Below are positions 9,568-20,864 of a stretch of 64,000 bases of DNA, in pieces. The notes below the pieces were generated by a model. The model was not told where the DNA came from, searched no databases, and saw only the letters and a program-made list of their open reading frames with translations. Position 1 is the stretch's first letter. Every line of letters starts with the position of its first letter. The translations under genes and the position numbers were made by a program. The stretch is from the NCBI GenBank assembly GCA_020310875.1, contig CM035417.1:103166647-103230646 (forward strand), written 5' to 3'. The DNA comes from Ceratopteris richardii. Its lineage: Eukaryota > Streptophyta > Polypodiopsida > Polypodiales > Pteridaceae.

Positions 9568-12065
9568 TTTTGCTTTACCTCATCATCCTCTGAGGTGTCT
9601 TGTTCTTCAATCTTTGATTGTTCTCTACCAAGCTTTGGAAAATCTTCTTCAAGATCATATGGTAAATTGATCTTCTTGCATGAATCTTCATACCATGAAT
9701 TGTTCTCATCAAAAACTACATCTCTGCTTACCAAGAATCCTTTGTTGGTAGGGTTATATAACCTGTAGCCCTTTTGATTGTTGTCATATCCAATAAATAC
9801 ACACCTTTCTGCCTTTGGATCCATCTTGCCTCTAACCTGTGAAGGAACATGAGCAAAAGCAATACATCCAAAAATTTTACAATGATCTAAGCTTGGTCTT
9901 CTTCCATTCCAAGCCTCATATGGAGTCATCCCATCAAGGGATTTTGAAGGCAACCTGTTAATCAAGTAAGTGGCTGTAGATACAGCCTCAGCCCATAAGT
10001 AATTAGGTAAATGCTTTTCATTTAACATAGACCTTGCAGCTTCAACAATTGTCCTATTCCTCCTTTCTGCCACTCCATTTTGCTCAGGAGTGTACCTTGT
10101 AGTTACCTCTCTTTTGATTCCTCTTTCTTGAAGAAAAGAATCAAAATCATGGGAGAAGTATTCTCCCCCTCCATCTGACCTTAGCCTTTTTAGTGATTTA
10201 CCTGTTTGATTCTCCACAAGAGCCAAATATCTTTTGAAACATGAAAAAACTTCACCTTTGTGTTTCATAAAGAATAGGATAGTCCATCTGCTGCAATCAT
10301 CAATAAAGGAAACATAATACCTTGATCCAGATATTGAAGCTTCCTTGCTAGGTCCCCATACATCTGTATGAACCAACTCCAAGAGATCTCCATGCATATA
10401 ACCTTTCTTCATGAATGGTAACCTGTGAGACTTTCCAAATTGACATGCACTACACTTATAAATCATATGTTGTTTTGACAAATTAGGGAGTCCAAGTACA
10501 CTTTGGTCCCTGCAGATTTGCTTTAATGACCTTTCACCAATATGTGCTAACCTTTTGTGCCATACTTCCAATTCTGTGAGTGTCTGACTACCATAATTAA
10601 AGAGAGCAATGTTTCTAGTGTCCTGTAATTCAAATGTGAACAATCTACCTGTCTTTTCACCTTTTGCAATTCTTCTGAATCCTTGACTTGGATCTTCAAC
10701 AAATGCTCCTGCTTTTGTGAACCTGACTTGCAACCCTTTCTCTACTATCTGCCCAACACTTATCAAATTCTTTGTAATGGTAGGGACATAGAGTACCTTA
10801 CTGAGTAGGTTGATGTTTCCATCAGGTGCTTTGACATTGCCTATTTTCTCCACTGGATGTTTTGTATCATCTCCTGTTTGTACCTCATGCTTATTCCTTG
10901 GATCTTCTAAATCTGATAGGAGTGCCACATTTCCTGCCACATGATTTGAACAACCTGAATCTATGTAGAAAACATGCTCATCAGATTTACCTTGTGGCAT
11001 AGCCATGTTCATGATCAATAATGAATCCTCTTTGTTTGAGTCTTCTGTGTAGTTATTGTAGTCTCTCCTTCCTTTGTAGCCTCCTTGATAGTTTGAATGA
11101 TTGTAGTTGTTGTAGTTGCCATGGTAGTTGTTGAACCTTCCTCTTGAGTATCCATAACTTCCTCTATTGTATCCTCTGCCTCTTTGATTCCTGGAATTCC
11201 TAAAGCAATTTTCAGTTGTATGATTAGTTAATCCACAAATAGAACATGAGTTGGAGTCTTGGGATCTCCCCCTGCCTTGTCTACCTCCTCTTCCTCTACC
11301 TCTGCCATGTCTTCCTCTACCTGCATAGTTAGCTTGATATGTACCTGCTTCATCATCCACTTTCTTTGCCTTTCCTTTGTTATCTTTAGACTTGCTTTTA
11401 TTCGTGTATAAAGCAGAAGATTGATTACCTTTAGAGCTTTCTCCATTTTTGATAAGCTTTGCCTCTTGAGTAAGTAGTTGTCCAATGAGTGTGTTGAAAT
11501 CAGGTACATGCATGTCCATGTACAAATCCATAGTTGTGGTGAATGCTTCCCACTTATCATCTGCCTTCAAGCCATTGATGACCTGCCTTACAATTTGCTC
11601 TTCATCTATTACCTCTCCAATGCTTCCCAACTGATCCGCTATGTCCTTGAGCTTTGTGACAAAATCAGTCACATTTTGTTTGGGAGCCTTCTTGAGAGTT
11701 GTGAAATCCAGCCATAGTTGATGCTTCCTAGCTTTGGTACTTGAAGAAAAGAAAGCTTCAAGTGCATCCCACACTTCCTGAGATGTCTTACAACTTCTAA
11801 TGTGAGGCAACAAAAAATTTGAGATAGAGTTGAGGAGATAAGACCTTGCAAGTGCATCCTTGGAGCACCATGTGCTCAATCTTTCTTGCTCTTCTTGTGT
11901 TGGTTGACTTTTGTTCCTGAAACTTGGCATAACTTCATCTCCAGCCACATAACCATATAAACTTCTACCTTGGAGATAAGCTTCCATCCTTAATGACCAA
12001 GCTGAGTAATTACCTCTATCCAATTTGTCAATTGATGAAGGAAATCCATCTGCCATGTTGTCCAA
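9522..12065 (-). CDS. Copia-4 Gag-protease-integrase open frame
   Basis: 847 codons from an ATG about 17 bases inside the 5' LTR. Order: UBN2-type copia Gag (LDRGNYSAWSLRMEAYL opening), one CCHC knuckle (CSICGLTNHTTENC) near residue 277, a Gly/Arg/Tyr-rich stretch, retropepsin with YIDSGCSNHV near 370, the GAG-pre-integrase HHCC finger (WHKRLAH ... CSACQFGK) near 502, and the integrase core with HTDVWGP near 567, RSDGGGEY near 632 and PEQNGVAERRN near 662 (D,D,E triad complete). It ends after the VSRDVVFDE block where the frame shifts. Probably the front part of a single polyprotein; Gag and integrase could still be made. Confidence 0.9.
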   Translation of the reverse strand: MDNMADGFPSSIDKLDRGNYSAWSLRMEAYLQGRSLYGYVAGDEVMPSFRNKSQPTQEEQERLSTWCSKDALARSYLLNSISNFLLPHIRSCKTSQEVWDALEAFFSSSTKARKHQLWLDFTTLKKAPKQNVTDFVTKLKDIADQLGSIGEVIDEEQIVRQVINGLKADDKWEAFTTTMDLYMDMHVPDFNTLIGQLLTQEAKLIKNGESSKGNQSSALYTNKSKSKDNKGKAKKVDDEAGTYQANYAGRGRHGRGRGRGGRQGRGRSQDSNSCSICGLTNHTTENCFRNSRNQRGRGYNRGSYGYSRGRFNNYHGNYNNYNHSNYQGGYKGRRDYNNYTEDSNKEDSLLIMNMAMPQGKSDEHVFYIDSGCSNHVAGNVALLSDLEDPRNKHEVQTGDDTKHPVEKIGNVKAPDGNINLLSKVLYVPTITKNLISVGQIVEKGLQVRFTKAGAFVEDPSQGFRRIAKGEKTGRLFTFELQDTRNIALFNYGSQTLTELEVWHKRLAHIGERSLKQICRDQSVLGLPNLSKQHMIYKCSACQFGKSHRLPFMKKGYMHGDLLELVHTDVWGPSKEASISGSRYYVSFIDDCSRWTILFFMKHKGEVFSCFKRYLALVENQTGKSLKRLRSDGGGEYFSHDFDSFLQERGIKREVTTRYTPEQNGVAERRNRTIVEAARSMLNEKHLPNYLWAEAVSTATYLINRLPSKSLDGMTPYEAWNGRRPSLDHCKIFGCIAFAHVPSQVRGKMDPKAERCVFIGYDNNQKGYRLYNPTNKGFLVSRDVVFDENNSWYEDSCKKINLPYDLEEDFPKLGREQSKIEEQDTSEDDEVKQNCRNLDMRQNHHIMA

Positions 12066-12069
12066 CCTT

Positions 12070-12081
12070 GCTCTGATACCA
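12070..12081 (-). other. Copia-4 primer-binding site
   Basis: The minus strand reads TGGTATCAGAGC, a full match to the plant initiator-Met primer site, one base inside the LTR. Confidence 0.9.
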
Positions 12082-12082
12082 C

Positions 12083-13354
12083 TGTGAAGAGATGGATAGG
12101 TATGTGCTTGAAGATGAAGAGGTGTTGCAAAATCCTTGATCTACATCAGCCAAATGAACTCCAGAAGTATATGGTGGGCCCTTTTAGCTTGCCAATGGAT
12201 GTATTAGACACCCTATGTACCTTGGAATATCACTCTCAAAAAGATAGATCAAAACAGATAAGTTGGAGTTAGCTCAGAGGTGAAAACTTGCTATTCTTGG
12301 TTCATACACTTGTCCAGTGTTTTACATAATTCTCTGAGCACAGCAGCAATTAGCTCAATTCCTCTTGGGGAAGTCTAGGCAACTTAAAGAGCTAACTTTC
12401 AAGAGTAATCTCATCAAAAATAATGAACCACACACTGAGAATGAGTTTTAACAAGTGATGACATCATCCCGATTTTCACGGGCTGCTACAGAAATAGACC
12501 AGTGAGCAGCAAAATCAACATAACTCAAAATGTAGAAATCCAATGATTATGAACATTTTAATGGTTATACTAGACAGTAAGCTGAATCCAACAAGCTTTA
12601 AATCACTGAATTTGGATAAGTAACCACTGAGAAATGGCTCTGACAAGATGAGGGAAAAAGTCGGGTACCTGACAGAGAAGTGAAGATGAACAGACCTTGT
12701 TGACTTCAAATGAACATAACTGAAGATTGCAACATTCAAATGACATGAAACTTTGTGAGCATATAGTAGACTTATAGAGCTAACTTTACCAAGTTAAATC
12801 ACTGAAAATGATGCACCAAGCTCAGAGAAAACATCTCTGCAAGCTGACCGAGAAAACTGAGAGTAATGGCAGTGAGTAGTACACTTCACAAGAACATGGA
12901 AAGATGAACTCAAATAATCATGAAAATGAAAGTATATTGCTTGTACAATACAATGACTTACTGATACATATGTGTGCCTTGTAATCACACATTGATATGG
13001 CATAAAGCCCAGCTCTTGGAGGTCTTCACATAGGTCTCTCTAACCACGACTAAAACTGCCATCTATTTATAGTTGAGTTTGGGAGGCTAACTTCCCTCAA
13101 TCACTCTCCAATCAATCAATGATTGATTTGATTCTCTACCTACCACAAATCACAAATTCGTGGCTCCTCTTTCCATTCTTGATCAAGTGGACTCAACCAC
13201 TTAAGATTCTCTTACTTTTACATTAAGTAAACTCTTCAAAAGTTACAAGAGGTAGTTCACAAGTGAACTTTACATAGTCTTCTTTTTAAAGCTTCTTCTA
13301 AGACTTTGTGAGACTCAAGCCAATACTTAGGCTTGTCATAGACTTGCTCCAACA
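12083..13354 (-). repeat. Copia-4 5' LTR (1,272 bp)
   Basis: Same ends as the 3' LTR. Contains the promoter of copia-4. The TATA-like CTATTTATAGTTG at about 13062-13074 has its mirror on the minus strand, but I cannot assign the start site. About 26 substitutions and one indel separate it from 6587-7857. Confidence 0.95.
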
Positions 13355-14116
13355 AAAAAGAGGCAACAAAGCATCATGCATGTCTTTGGAGCTAACAAAT
13401 GCCTCCTTCATACATGAAAGTAAAGGCTGAATAGCATCTTCCACAAAAACAACATCATGGCTAACCAAAATGAGTTTAGTTTGTGGATGCTACAGATGAT
13501 AACCTTTGCTTTCAAAATGATACCCAACATAAATACATCTTCTTGCTTTATCATCCAATTTCTTGCAATGTTGTTTAGGCACTAATGCATATGCCTAACA
13601 ACCAAAAACATGTAGGTGAGCAAGAGATGGCTTGGGACCATGCCAAGCCTCATATGGAGTGATAGATTGCAATGATTTAGTGGGACACCTCTTAAGTAAA
13701 TATGTTGCACACATGACAACCTCAAGTCAGAAACTATGTGGTAAAGCCTGACTCTTGACCATACACCTTGCCATCTCCATGAGTGCCATGTTCTTCTGTT
13801 CAACAAGTCCATTCTATTGAGGTGTGTACTGCATTGTACACTAATGTTTTATCCTACGTTCAACCAGAAATGCATTAATGCTAGAAGACATATATTCCCC
13901 CCGTCGATCAAAATGGAGGGTGTCCATTTTACATGCTGACATATTTTCAACCAAAACCAAAAACTGTTTGAAGCACATAAACACTTCAGACTTTGCTTTC
14001 AATGGATATACCCATGCATGCCTGGAAAAATCATCGATGAAAGTCATGAAGTAAAGATAGTTTCCAAAAGAGGGTGTCTGCATAGGACCATAGACATCAC
14101 TGTGAACAAGCTGCAA
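13355..14116 (-). pseudogene. Copia-3 integrase remnant (upstream half of the split)
   Basis: Continuation of copia-3 beyond copia-4. Pieces at 13582-13812 and 13841-14116 correspond to the copia-1 integrase: LVHSDVYGPMQTPSFGNYLYF (first Asp), FIDDFSRHAWVYPLKAKSEV, TLHFDRRGEYMSS (second Asp, with DRGG changed to DRRG), then the NRCPTKAL/TPYEAW region in another frame. Identity with copia-1 stops at 14116 right after the equivalent of QLVHSD, so the gag half of copia-3 is missing. Confidence 0.85.
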
Positions 14117-14536
14117 AATCTAAGTTTCCAAAGAATTTGAAGGGTTTGTTTTCTTGTTGCGTGTAGTATTATGTGAAGCATACTTTAATGAACTCAATTG
14201 GAGGTGTTTGCTATATATATTTATGTATAAGTTTACTTCAACAAAGTTCATCAAGAAGTGAATCTCGAAAACAAAGCACTCATTTCTCCCCTTCATCTCT
14301 TATGAGTAAGGTTGAATTTTTCCAAAGATGCTTAGATTAGACCCTCCTTTTCACAAACATCGAGGACAAACCTTGTGAACCCGATGTGAAAGGAGGTGAG
14401 TGTAGAGGCTTCAACCTTAGGAGTGAAAGCTTAGCAAGAAATGCAGTTTGAAAAGCTCTTATCATTTGAGTGTTTATGGGCAACACTGCAATTTCCTAGA
14501 TGGACGTTATAACTCACATCTTGCACTTCCAGCAGG

Positions 14537-15592
14537 ATGAAAAAAGACAGTGCCATTCAAGAATTCCACGAACGAATTACTAAATGGAGTGTTTACTTTG
14601 ATGGTAAAAATATCACACGATTTTGCAAGGAATACGAGCTAGAAGCTCAATACCTTGGAACTGGACTTACTCCCTTAAATGATATAAAACTTCTTGAAAA
14701 CTTTGTATATGTGTCAGAGTTGCACTTACGTGATCGGTTAACAATGGAGGCCCAAACGAGGTGGCCACAATACAAATTGGCTCTAATAAAAATGTTCACT
14801 CTCTAGGACATTGATAAGGTGAATCAAGCAACATTCTTAAAGTGGATTCATAAATCGAAAGACCAAAAAATCATGGATATTAAAAGGGAATTTGATCTAC
14901 AATACAATGACCTAACTGAACATGATAGCAAAGCAATGGAACATGAAAGGGTTTCATTGTTTTTACGAGCAATAGATATAAAGGCCTATGAGGAACTTCT
15001 CCCACAATTGCAAGACATGGAGATAGATTTTGGGATTACAGAGGGTTGGGACGAGGTAGAAGCAACAGTGAAGAGGTACGTAGAAAAGAAAAGAGCTATG
15101 GAAAAGTTCATGCAAGATTGGCAAGAGGAATTACAAGAAGAGCAAATACAGGCACCACATCAGCCTCCCCCAAATGCTCAGGTCAATCAACCAACTGTAA
15201 AGGAGGTTGTGCCTCTCAACACCATGGAAGAGATCTTTAAAAGGTTTAGTGATCTTATGATCCAGAGTGTTAAACAGATGATGGAATCCCAAACCCCACA
15301 AACAAATAATAATAAAGTCCCAAAAGCTCCTAAAATTAAAAGATGCATTTGGTGTTACTTTTTGGAACACAATAGATACTCGTGTTAGAGCCTTAAAGAA
15401 GCATTGGCCAAAAATCTAGTATTCATAAAGGAGAAGATGATTTATGACTCAAAAACGAGAGAAAAGGTAAATACTAACTTTGGTCGGGGAGGCATGAGAG
15501 TGTTTTTCCCTCGCACTTCTCGTAATGTTGCTTCAACATCTCATACATCTACATACACGTGTCAAGTAATTGATGAAAATAGTGACACATAA
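14537..15592 (+). pseudogene. Gypsy Gag remnant
   Basis: Three consecutive open pieces: 14537-14806 (YFDGKNITRFCKEYELE, capsid N-terminal type), 14819-15388 (FLRAIDIKAYEELLPQL, then a charged helix and a Pro/Gln-rich linker ending at the first cysteines of a zinc knuckle, KRCIWCYFLEHNRYSC) and 15404-15592. The third knuckle cysteine is followed at once by a stop. Gag assignment rests on order and on the RT downstream; I do not recognise a specific lineage. Confidence 0.6.
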
Positions 15593-15604
15593 TCATGGTC
15601 TAAA

Positions 15605-15937
15605 GTGATAAAGTCCCTAGATCGGGGAAAGATGCATCATAAAATCTTAAAGTTAGCAAGCAATAAGATCCGAGGGGTAACCGGATGGAACGATCTTGTA
15701 GATACTCTCTCGGTTGTTACTTATTTATGCTCTTCAGTGGAGCATGAGGCGGTAGTGGAAGAGAAACAGAGGAGAACGAATGAGGATTTGAAGATCAAAG
15801 TTTTAAATGAAGCTTTCATAAATCAGGACTATGGAAGCTTTGAAAGCGAAAAGATCCCAAATGAAAATGTGTTCATATCAAGTTTCATAGCACTCTCTTC
15901 AACAAGTTCATTGCAGTTTCATGTTTTTTTTAGTTAA
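15605..15937 (+). pseudogene. Gypsy gag-pol linker, unrecognised
   Basis: Open stretch of 110 codons between the Gag and RT remnants, where a protease would be expected. I see no DSG or DTG motif in it and cannot assign a domain. The following 15938-16194 has no open plus-strand frame and probably held the protease in decayed form. Confidence 0.35.
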
Positions 15938-16194
15938 AAAAGTGGGAAAAATGATACATAGCAGATCTTTAGAGAAACTTTCATGGATGTAGAGTGCTCG
16001 ACTTCGACGAGGAGATTTCCGGAATTTTTGATGAGATATCTTTTGCAGATATGTTGTTTGATTTGCAAGAATTTATTTAAGGAAGAAGGAGTGATTACGT
16101 GATTCAAATGCACTCTATTTCCATGTACAAGGAAATAGCAAAGCTTGAGCAAGGAGGATTGGGAAAATAAGCTTTTGTTGAAACAAAATACAAA

Positions 16195-16860
16195 ATGGTC
16201 GATAAAAAGATTAGACCAGTTGTAGTTTTGCTTCCTGAAAATAGTAACAAACTTATGGATGGTGCAAAAACCCAGCCACCTCTCAGAGATAAAAGAAAAA
16301 TAGGTCACGAATTCACTAGAGAAATGCTTGAGCAAATTCAGTTAGGAAAAGATGGTTTCCTCATTGAAAAAGAGAAGAATGCATTCTCCTAGATGATATT
16401 CAGGCATGGAAAGGCTTTTTCTTTCAATGCCCAGGAAATTGGGTGTGTAGATCTATCTATGGTGACACCAATGATAATCTTCACTATACCACATGTACCT
16501 TGGAATCTTCGACCGATTCCAGTACCAAAAGCTCACATTTCAAAGTTAATTGACATGTTGAATGAAAATATTAGAATGGGGATTCTTGAGCCATCAAGTG
16601 CTCCCTATTCTCACTATTGGTTCACAGTACCAAAGAAAAATGGGTCACTGAGATTTATTCAGGATCTAGAGCCAGTAAATAAGGTGACAATCAGAAATAT
16701 GGGAACTGGGCCTATCATAGATGAGTACGCATAAGCCTTTGTAAGAAGATCTATTTATTTGATGGGGGATTTGCACTCTAGGTATGAACAATTCCAGGTA
16801 GCTCTCGGGAGCCACTGGATCATGGGTTTTAGTACAAGGTTTGATGTGCCAAACCTCCTT
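16195..16860 (+). pseudogene. Gypsy reverse transcriptase N-terminal remnant
   Basis: 16195-16392 reads RKIGHEFTREMLEQIQLG, the pre-RT region. 16393-16734 continues after a stop with the RT fingers: FRHGKAFSFNAQEIGCVD, PHVPWNLRPIPVPKAHI, MGILEPSSAPYSHYWF, VPKKNGSLRFIQDLEPVNKV. After another stop an MGDLHSRYEQFQVAL block (first catalytic Asp region) runs to about 16860, where similarity ends. Clear Ty3/gypsy RT; dead. Confidence 0.8.
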
Positions 16861-17700
16861 TATTGGATTACAATTCTTGACACTTGACCTTTAAAGGTTT
16901 TTGAGACAATTCTACTAGGATTTGGGACTTTTTAGGTACCCATATCCTAGGAATCTTAGGTTTGTCTAGATGTGGTGATCAACTTGAGCACATAAGCAGG
17001 TCTTAGGCACCCAAATTTGTTGTGCATTAGGGTCATTCTTCATTGATCGCTTGGGTATCCAAATAGAAATCATTCATTGATTCTTGGAATACTCTTTTAT
17101 TGCAGTCTTTGATTGAGTTTTTTGTTTGGTTTGCATTTGGGGTCCTACTACAGAAGTAGAGGATTGCTCACTCTTGTCTATCCAGATCTGCTTCACTCTA
17201 GATGTCACCTTGTTCTAGTCTCTCCTTTGGTTAAGAGAGTTGACTATCTGTTTTCTTTGTTTCACGGTTTCCTCTACATGCTTTATCTCGATCACCTTTA
17301 GAAAAGAAGGGAGTTCCACCTGTTCTTTGAATCTTTTATTGAGATCAACATCCATATACATCACAAAGCTTTGGACAAACACATCATCTTTATCTTCATG
17401 TGTGCCCCCCAAAGGACTAAGAGTGGGTGCCTATCCTAAATCCTTGAGTGTTTGATTTGCTAGTTCCACTATGATGTGTTCTTGGTTCACCTAGACCTAA
17501 AGAAGTCCACTTCTTAGGTTCACGTTCACCACATGGTTATAAATCTAGTCTTTTCCCAAAATAACATATTCTCTGAGGTCATCATCCGGACACACTAGCA
17601 CTTTTATTGTCATTGGGACATCTTGAAGGTTGATGGGAAGCTCCACCTTGTCCATGCAAAGGGTTTCTCATCCACCCAATCCTATAAGGTAACTTCAATA
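16861..17700. other. Unassigned stretch between opposed gypsy fragments
   Basis: No convincing gene. A minus-strand open piece at 17215-17412 (EVELPSFLKVIEIKHVEE type) and decayed sequence around 17520-17600 (minus strand, YVILGKD-like) could be a protease/gag remnant, but I cannot place them in an element. The junction between the plus-strand fragment and gypsy-A falls somewhere here. Confidence 0.4.
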
Positions 17701-17710
17701 GGATGGATGT

Positions 17711-18599
17711 TCAATTGCAGACCTTGATAGTAAGAAATCTAATTACACTAGTGGATGTGGCTAATTGGATAGCTCTGCTTGTTGAGATTTTGTTAATTAT
17801 CATAGGTCCATAGCCACACGTTTTTAATTTCCTAGCATGTTGTTTTAGAGTGTATAACAAAATTAAATATCTTGCCTCTAAACCCTTATCCTTTACCTGA
17901 GCATCAAAGTAGGCCTTTGGTCTCTTCTTATCAAGATAGATCCTAGCTACTTCTCTCAATCGGGTTTCTCCTAGTGGCTCTAAGTCAAAAATTCTAGAAG
18001 AAAGTTCACGACTCGTCCGTTAATGCGTTTGTGCCAATTTTAAGGTTAGTATCAAGAAGTCTAGTGGAAATACTGCGTTTTGGCCAAATACCATTTGAAA
18101 CAGGGTGGCTTGGAGTACCATTTTATAGGCCACTTGATATGCCCAAACAACATGATGTAGTTGTTGGTCCTAATCGGAACATTTGTTGTTCATAAGCTAA
18201 GTTAGAACTGTGGAGAGTAATCTTGTTTCTACTTTCAGCTTGTTTGTTTGCTTGTGGTTGATATGGGGCTGAATTCTTGTGAATGACCACGAATTCTTGC
18301 AACAAGTATTCAATACCCTCATTCAAGAAGTGGGTACCATGGTCACTAACCGATTCTATTGGTAGTCCATATCTTGTAAATGCATTTTCAAATAGGAACT
18401 TGGCTATGGTATGTGCATCATTCTTCCTGATAGCTTTTACTTCTACTGATTTGGTTAGATAATATGTGGCAACAATGATGTATTTTGCATGTGAACTCTT
18501 GGTTGGGTGATTAATAGGACCAACAAAGTCTATTCCCCACTTAGAGAATGCACATCCTCCCATCATGGGTCTTAGTGGCATCTTGTCCTTACGTATCAA
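17711..18599 (-). pseudogene. Gypsy-A integrase core and C-terminus
   Basis: 18123-18599 carries the gypsy integrase core: FSKWGIDFVGPINHPTKS (first Asp), YIIVATYYLTKSVEVKAI, RYGLPIESVSDHGTHFLN (second Asp, DRG changed to DHG) and APYQPQANKQAESRNK (the Glu is retained; the usual NGQ is NKQ). After a frame break 17711-17959 gives LILLYTLKQHARKLKTCGYGP, the integrase C-terminal basic fold. Integration enzyme remnant. Confidence 0.85.
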
Positions 18600-18674
18600 G
18601 TACTACATTTGCTGACAAATGTCACATTGTTTCACATATGTATGAGCATCCATGTGAAGGGTTGGCCACCAAAG

Positions 18675-18857
18675 TCATGTGAATAGTATTGATTTGATCA
18701 CTTGGTCTAATCCAAAGTGTCCACCTACCACACCTTGGTGGCTAGTTTCTAAAAACTTCATATATTCACTGTCATGGACACACAGTACTAGGTATCTTTC
18801 TCTTCCTCTTCTACATAATCTAGGGCTTCCTACCTTAAGCTTCATCATCTTGCACAT
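18675..18857 (-). pseudogene. Gypsy-A integrase zinc finger (second copy of H2C2)
   Basis: 60-codon piece with SHQGVVGGHFGLDQVIKSILF, the two His of an H2C2 integrase finger. The cysteine pair follows after a stop at about 18600-18660. Equivalent to the second H2C2 finger of gypsy-B (near 25825). Confidence 0.7.
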
Positions 18858-18909
18858 GTCATCTCTTGAGGGAATGTCTTCATTCTCAAAAACTTTACCA
18901 GAGGTTTGT

Positions 18910-20490
18910 GTAATAAATTAAGTCTTCTATGATCTATTGGTCCGACCGGTTCAGACAGATCTGAAATCGAACACTATTTCGTCACTCATGTGTAGGGCCA
19001 AAGATCTCAAGACTAGACTTAAGCATAAGTTCATATGCTTTCTTAAAGAAGTGATCCACATACCCTAGTGGTTAAATCTCAAGGTTATGAAGGAGGAGGT
19101 CTTGGGTTCAATCCCCATGGGGAGCATGGGGAGAGAGTTTTGCCCAAGGAGCTGTGGAGCCTTCTAACTCAAGTTAATGTGAGTTAACTTGGGTTTAGTG
19201 AGACTTAATCTGAGTGGTGAATACACCAACCACTAGTGGACTCTAGTGGAAGGTACTAAAGCAATGGTCGAGATCACTCCAACCACTAGTAGACTCTAAT
19301 GGAAGATATTAAAGGAGTGGAGGAGATTGCACATGCACTTGTGGACTTTTGTTACATTTATGCTCCTCCTTGATTCCAGCAGTTATATATACAAGCATAA
19401 GGTTGGGAGGAGAGTCATCTCTCTAGCAGGTGGTGGTCATAATTCTTAGTTTCTTGCATTTTAAATAGCAAGTAGTTCCCTAGAAGTCCCAAACCACCAA
19501 AAGTGGTACTTAAAGTCAAATGGTTGATATCACGGAGAGGTGTATCAAAGATTCTTAGCTTTAGAATCTAAAAGGCATTCGTACATGCTTGGACTTGAGT
19601 TAGGGAAAGATCTCTAAAATCCCATGGGTAAGAACATAAGCTTTTGATAGTTCAAGAGATCTTAAAGATAAAGATGAAGTCTTTATTTTTATCGCAAGAT
19701 CAATAAGACTTGATCAAGCTTGGCAACATTTATCCCAGAAATTGTGATTGGAACTACTCTAAACTTTGCCCAAGTATTGGCAATCAAATTCCTTTTGGGA
19801 CTTTTTCACTCAAGATCCATTTATCCAATGGAAAAGTGTGAAACAAGTAAGTTGTTCCACGTCTGAAGAGAGTAAATATTCCAAGTATGTAGTCTGCAAC
19901 TGTGATGACGGTAATTAAGTTTGTGGAAGGTATAACGTAAAAGTTTACCTATCCTTAAAGGGATTTCTTAAAGATGAAATCCAAAAGCATTAACGGATGC
20001 TTACACTTAAGCAATAGAGAGATTCCTAAAAAAAACCCTCGAGGTAGCTACTTAAAGCTTTAGTTAGAAAGGACTTTAAAGACAAGAAGTAAAAAGCTCT
20101 TGTCACTATGAATTGGTCAAGAATAAACCGATTGGACTTCAAATTGTGAAAATTCAAGTATTTGAAATTATAACTGGTTTTCATTTGAAAATAGGAGCAA
20201 AGAAGAATAGATATTTTATCAAGAGGTTTTCAAGTTTCCACAGAAAAAGCACAAGATCGTGAAACTATCATGTGAAGAAATCAAAACCTAGAATATCAAG
20301 TTAGAGGTAATGCCTAAAACTTCAAAATTCTTTTAAAGAATTGAACCAAGAAGGTACTCTATCAAGAGATGTTTAGACTTTAGGATAAGTATCACACACA
20401 TCAATGTGAATATAAAATAGGATGGTATGGGATCCTAGAGCTTGAGGAACTTAGGTAGAATGAGCCTACCAATTTTGGTTATTTTTAGAC
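18910..20490. mobile_element. Unclassified ~1.6-kb insertion in gypsy-A
   Basis: Gypsy-A aligns with gypsy-B up to about 18905 (the EDIPSRDDMC region) and again from about 20490, and the intervening sequence has no counterpart in gypsy-B. It includes a SINE-like Pol III head (19060-19130), imperfectly repeated ACCACTAGT(G/A)GACTCTA(G/A)TGGAAG units (19230-19320) and a TATA-containing block (19367-19433) that recurs in the CACTA element. No coding frame and no clear terminal repeats; boundaries good to about 20 bp. Confidence 0.5.
19060..19135 (+). repeat. SINE-like tRNA-derived head
   Basis: A-box-like CCTAGTGGTTAAATC and B-box GGTCTTGGGTTCAATCCCC spaced about 35 bases apart. The wording CCTAGTGGTTA ... 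TCTTGGGTTC(A/G)A is typical of plant tRNA-derived SINE heads. No poly(A)/poly(T) tail or target duplication located, so a complete SINE is not claimed. Confidence 0.5.
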
Positions 20491-20496
20491 AATCTG

Positions 20497-20860
20497 CAAT
20501 TAACGATACTTGATACAGAGTGGCATGTTCCATTGGTGGTGGAGCACTACAAGTTGGGCATTCCTTACATATCCTATAGACATCTGCTTTGATAGTTGGC
20601 CAATATACTCGTAGTCTCTGTAGAGTCCATAAGGTTTGATGTCTAGAGTGATGTTGCTTCAGTGCACCTATGTGTGTTAACTACAACCACTTTGTATACT
20701 CTTCTTCTTCTGCACAACAAGCCAATATGCCTTGATTGGTGTGGTTATACACACTACCTGCCAATATGTGATATTTTTGGTATCTCACCACTTATTTATC
20801 TTTGGCTTTCTGTATAGGGTGCTTCGGTCCAAAGATCAAAATAGGCACAATTTTCTTGGC
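20497..20860 (-). pseudogene. Gypsy-A first integrase H2C2 finger
   Basis: Decayed minus-strand sequence whose translation matches the gypsy-B segment LTHIGALKQHHSRHQTLWTL, followed by RVYWPTIKADVYRICKEC and MEHATLYQVSL. This is the first of two H2C2-type fingers. Stops are present. Confidence 0.7.
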
Positions 20861-20864
20861 CCAA

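Larger units (their letters stand above)
6587..13354 (-). mobile_element. Copia-4: near-complete Ty1/copia element in copia-3
   Basis: 6,768-bp minus-strand copia element with two LTRs (6587-7857 and 12083-13354), a polypurine tract (7858-7872), an initiator-Met primer site (12070-12081) and a gag-pol body in the copia order (integrase before RT). A 5-bp AAAAA direct repeat flanks it (6582-6586 and 13355-13359). The LTRs differ by about 26 substitutions plus one single-base indel by my eye count, about 2 percent. The polyprotein is broken by two frameshifts. Confidence 0.95.
4457..14116 (-). mobile_element. Copia-3: decayed Ty1/copia element split by copia-4
   Basis: Minus-strand relative of the intact copia-1 (58762-63916). 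It has its 3' LTR (4457-4687), RNase H, RT and RT-entry fragments to 6586, then is interrupted by copia-4 (6587-13354) and resumes at 13355 with the integrase region, ending abruptly near 14116. The sequence on the two sides of copia-4 joins at the same point of copia-1 (near 60896), which confirms the split. Many stops and indels; no complete domain. Confidence 0.85.
14117..16860 (+). mobile_element. Decayed plus-strand Ty3/gypsy fragment
   Basis: A gypsy element in the opposite orientation to its neighbours: about 400 bp of leader (14117-14530), gag pieces (14537-15592), an unrecognised linker (15605-15937) and the start of reverse transcriptase (16195-16860). It ends within the RT palm. 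No LTR found at either edge. Stops separate all pieces. Confidence 0.75.
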
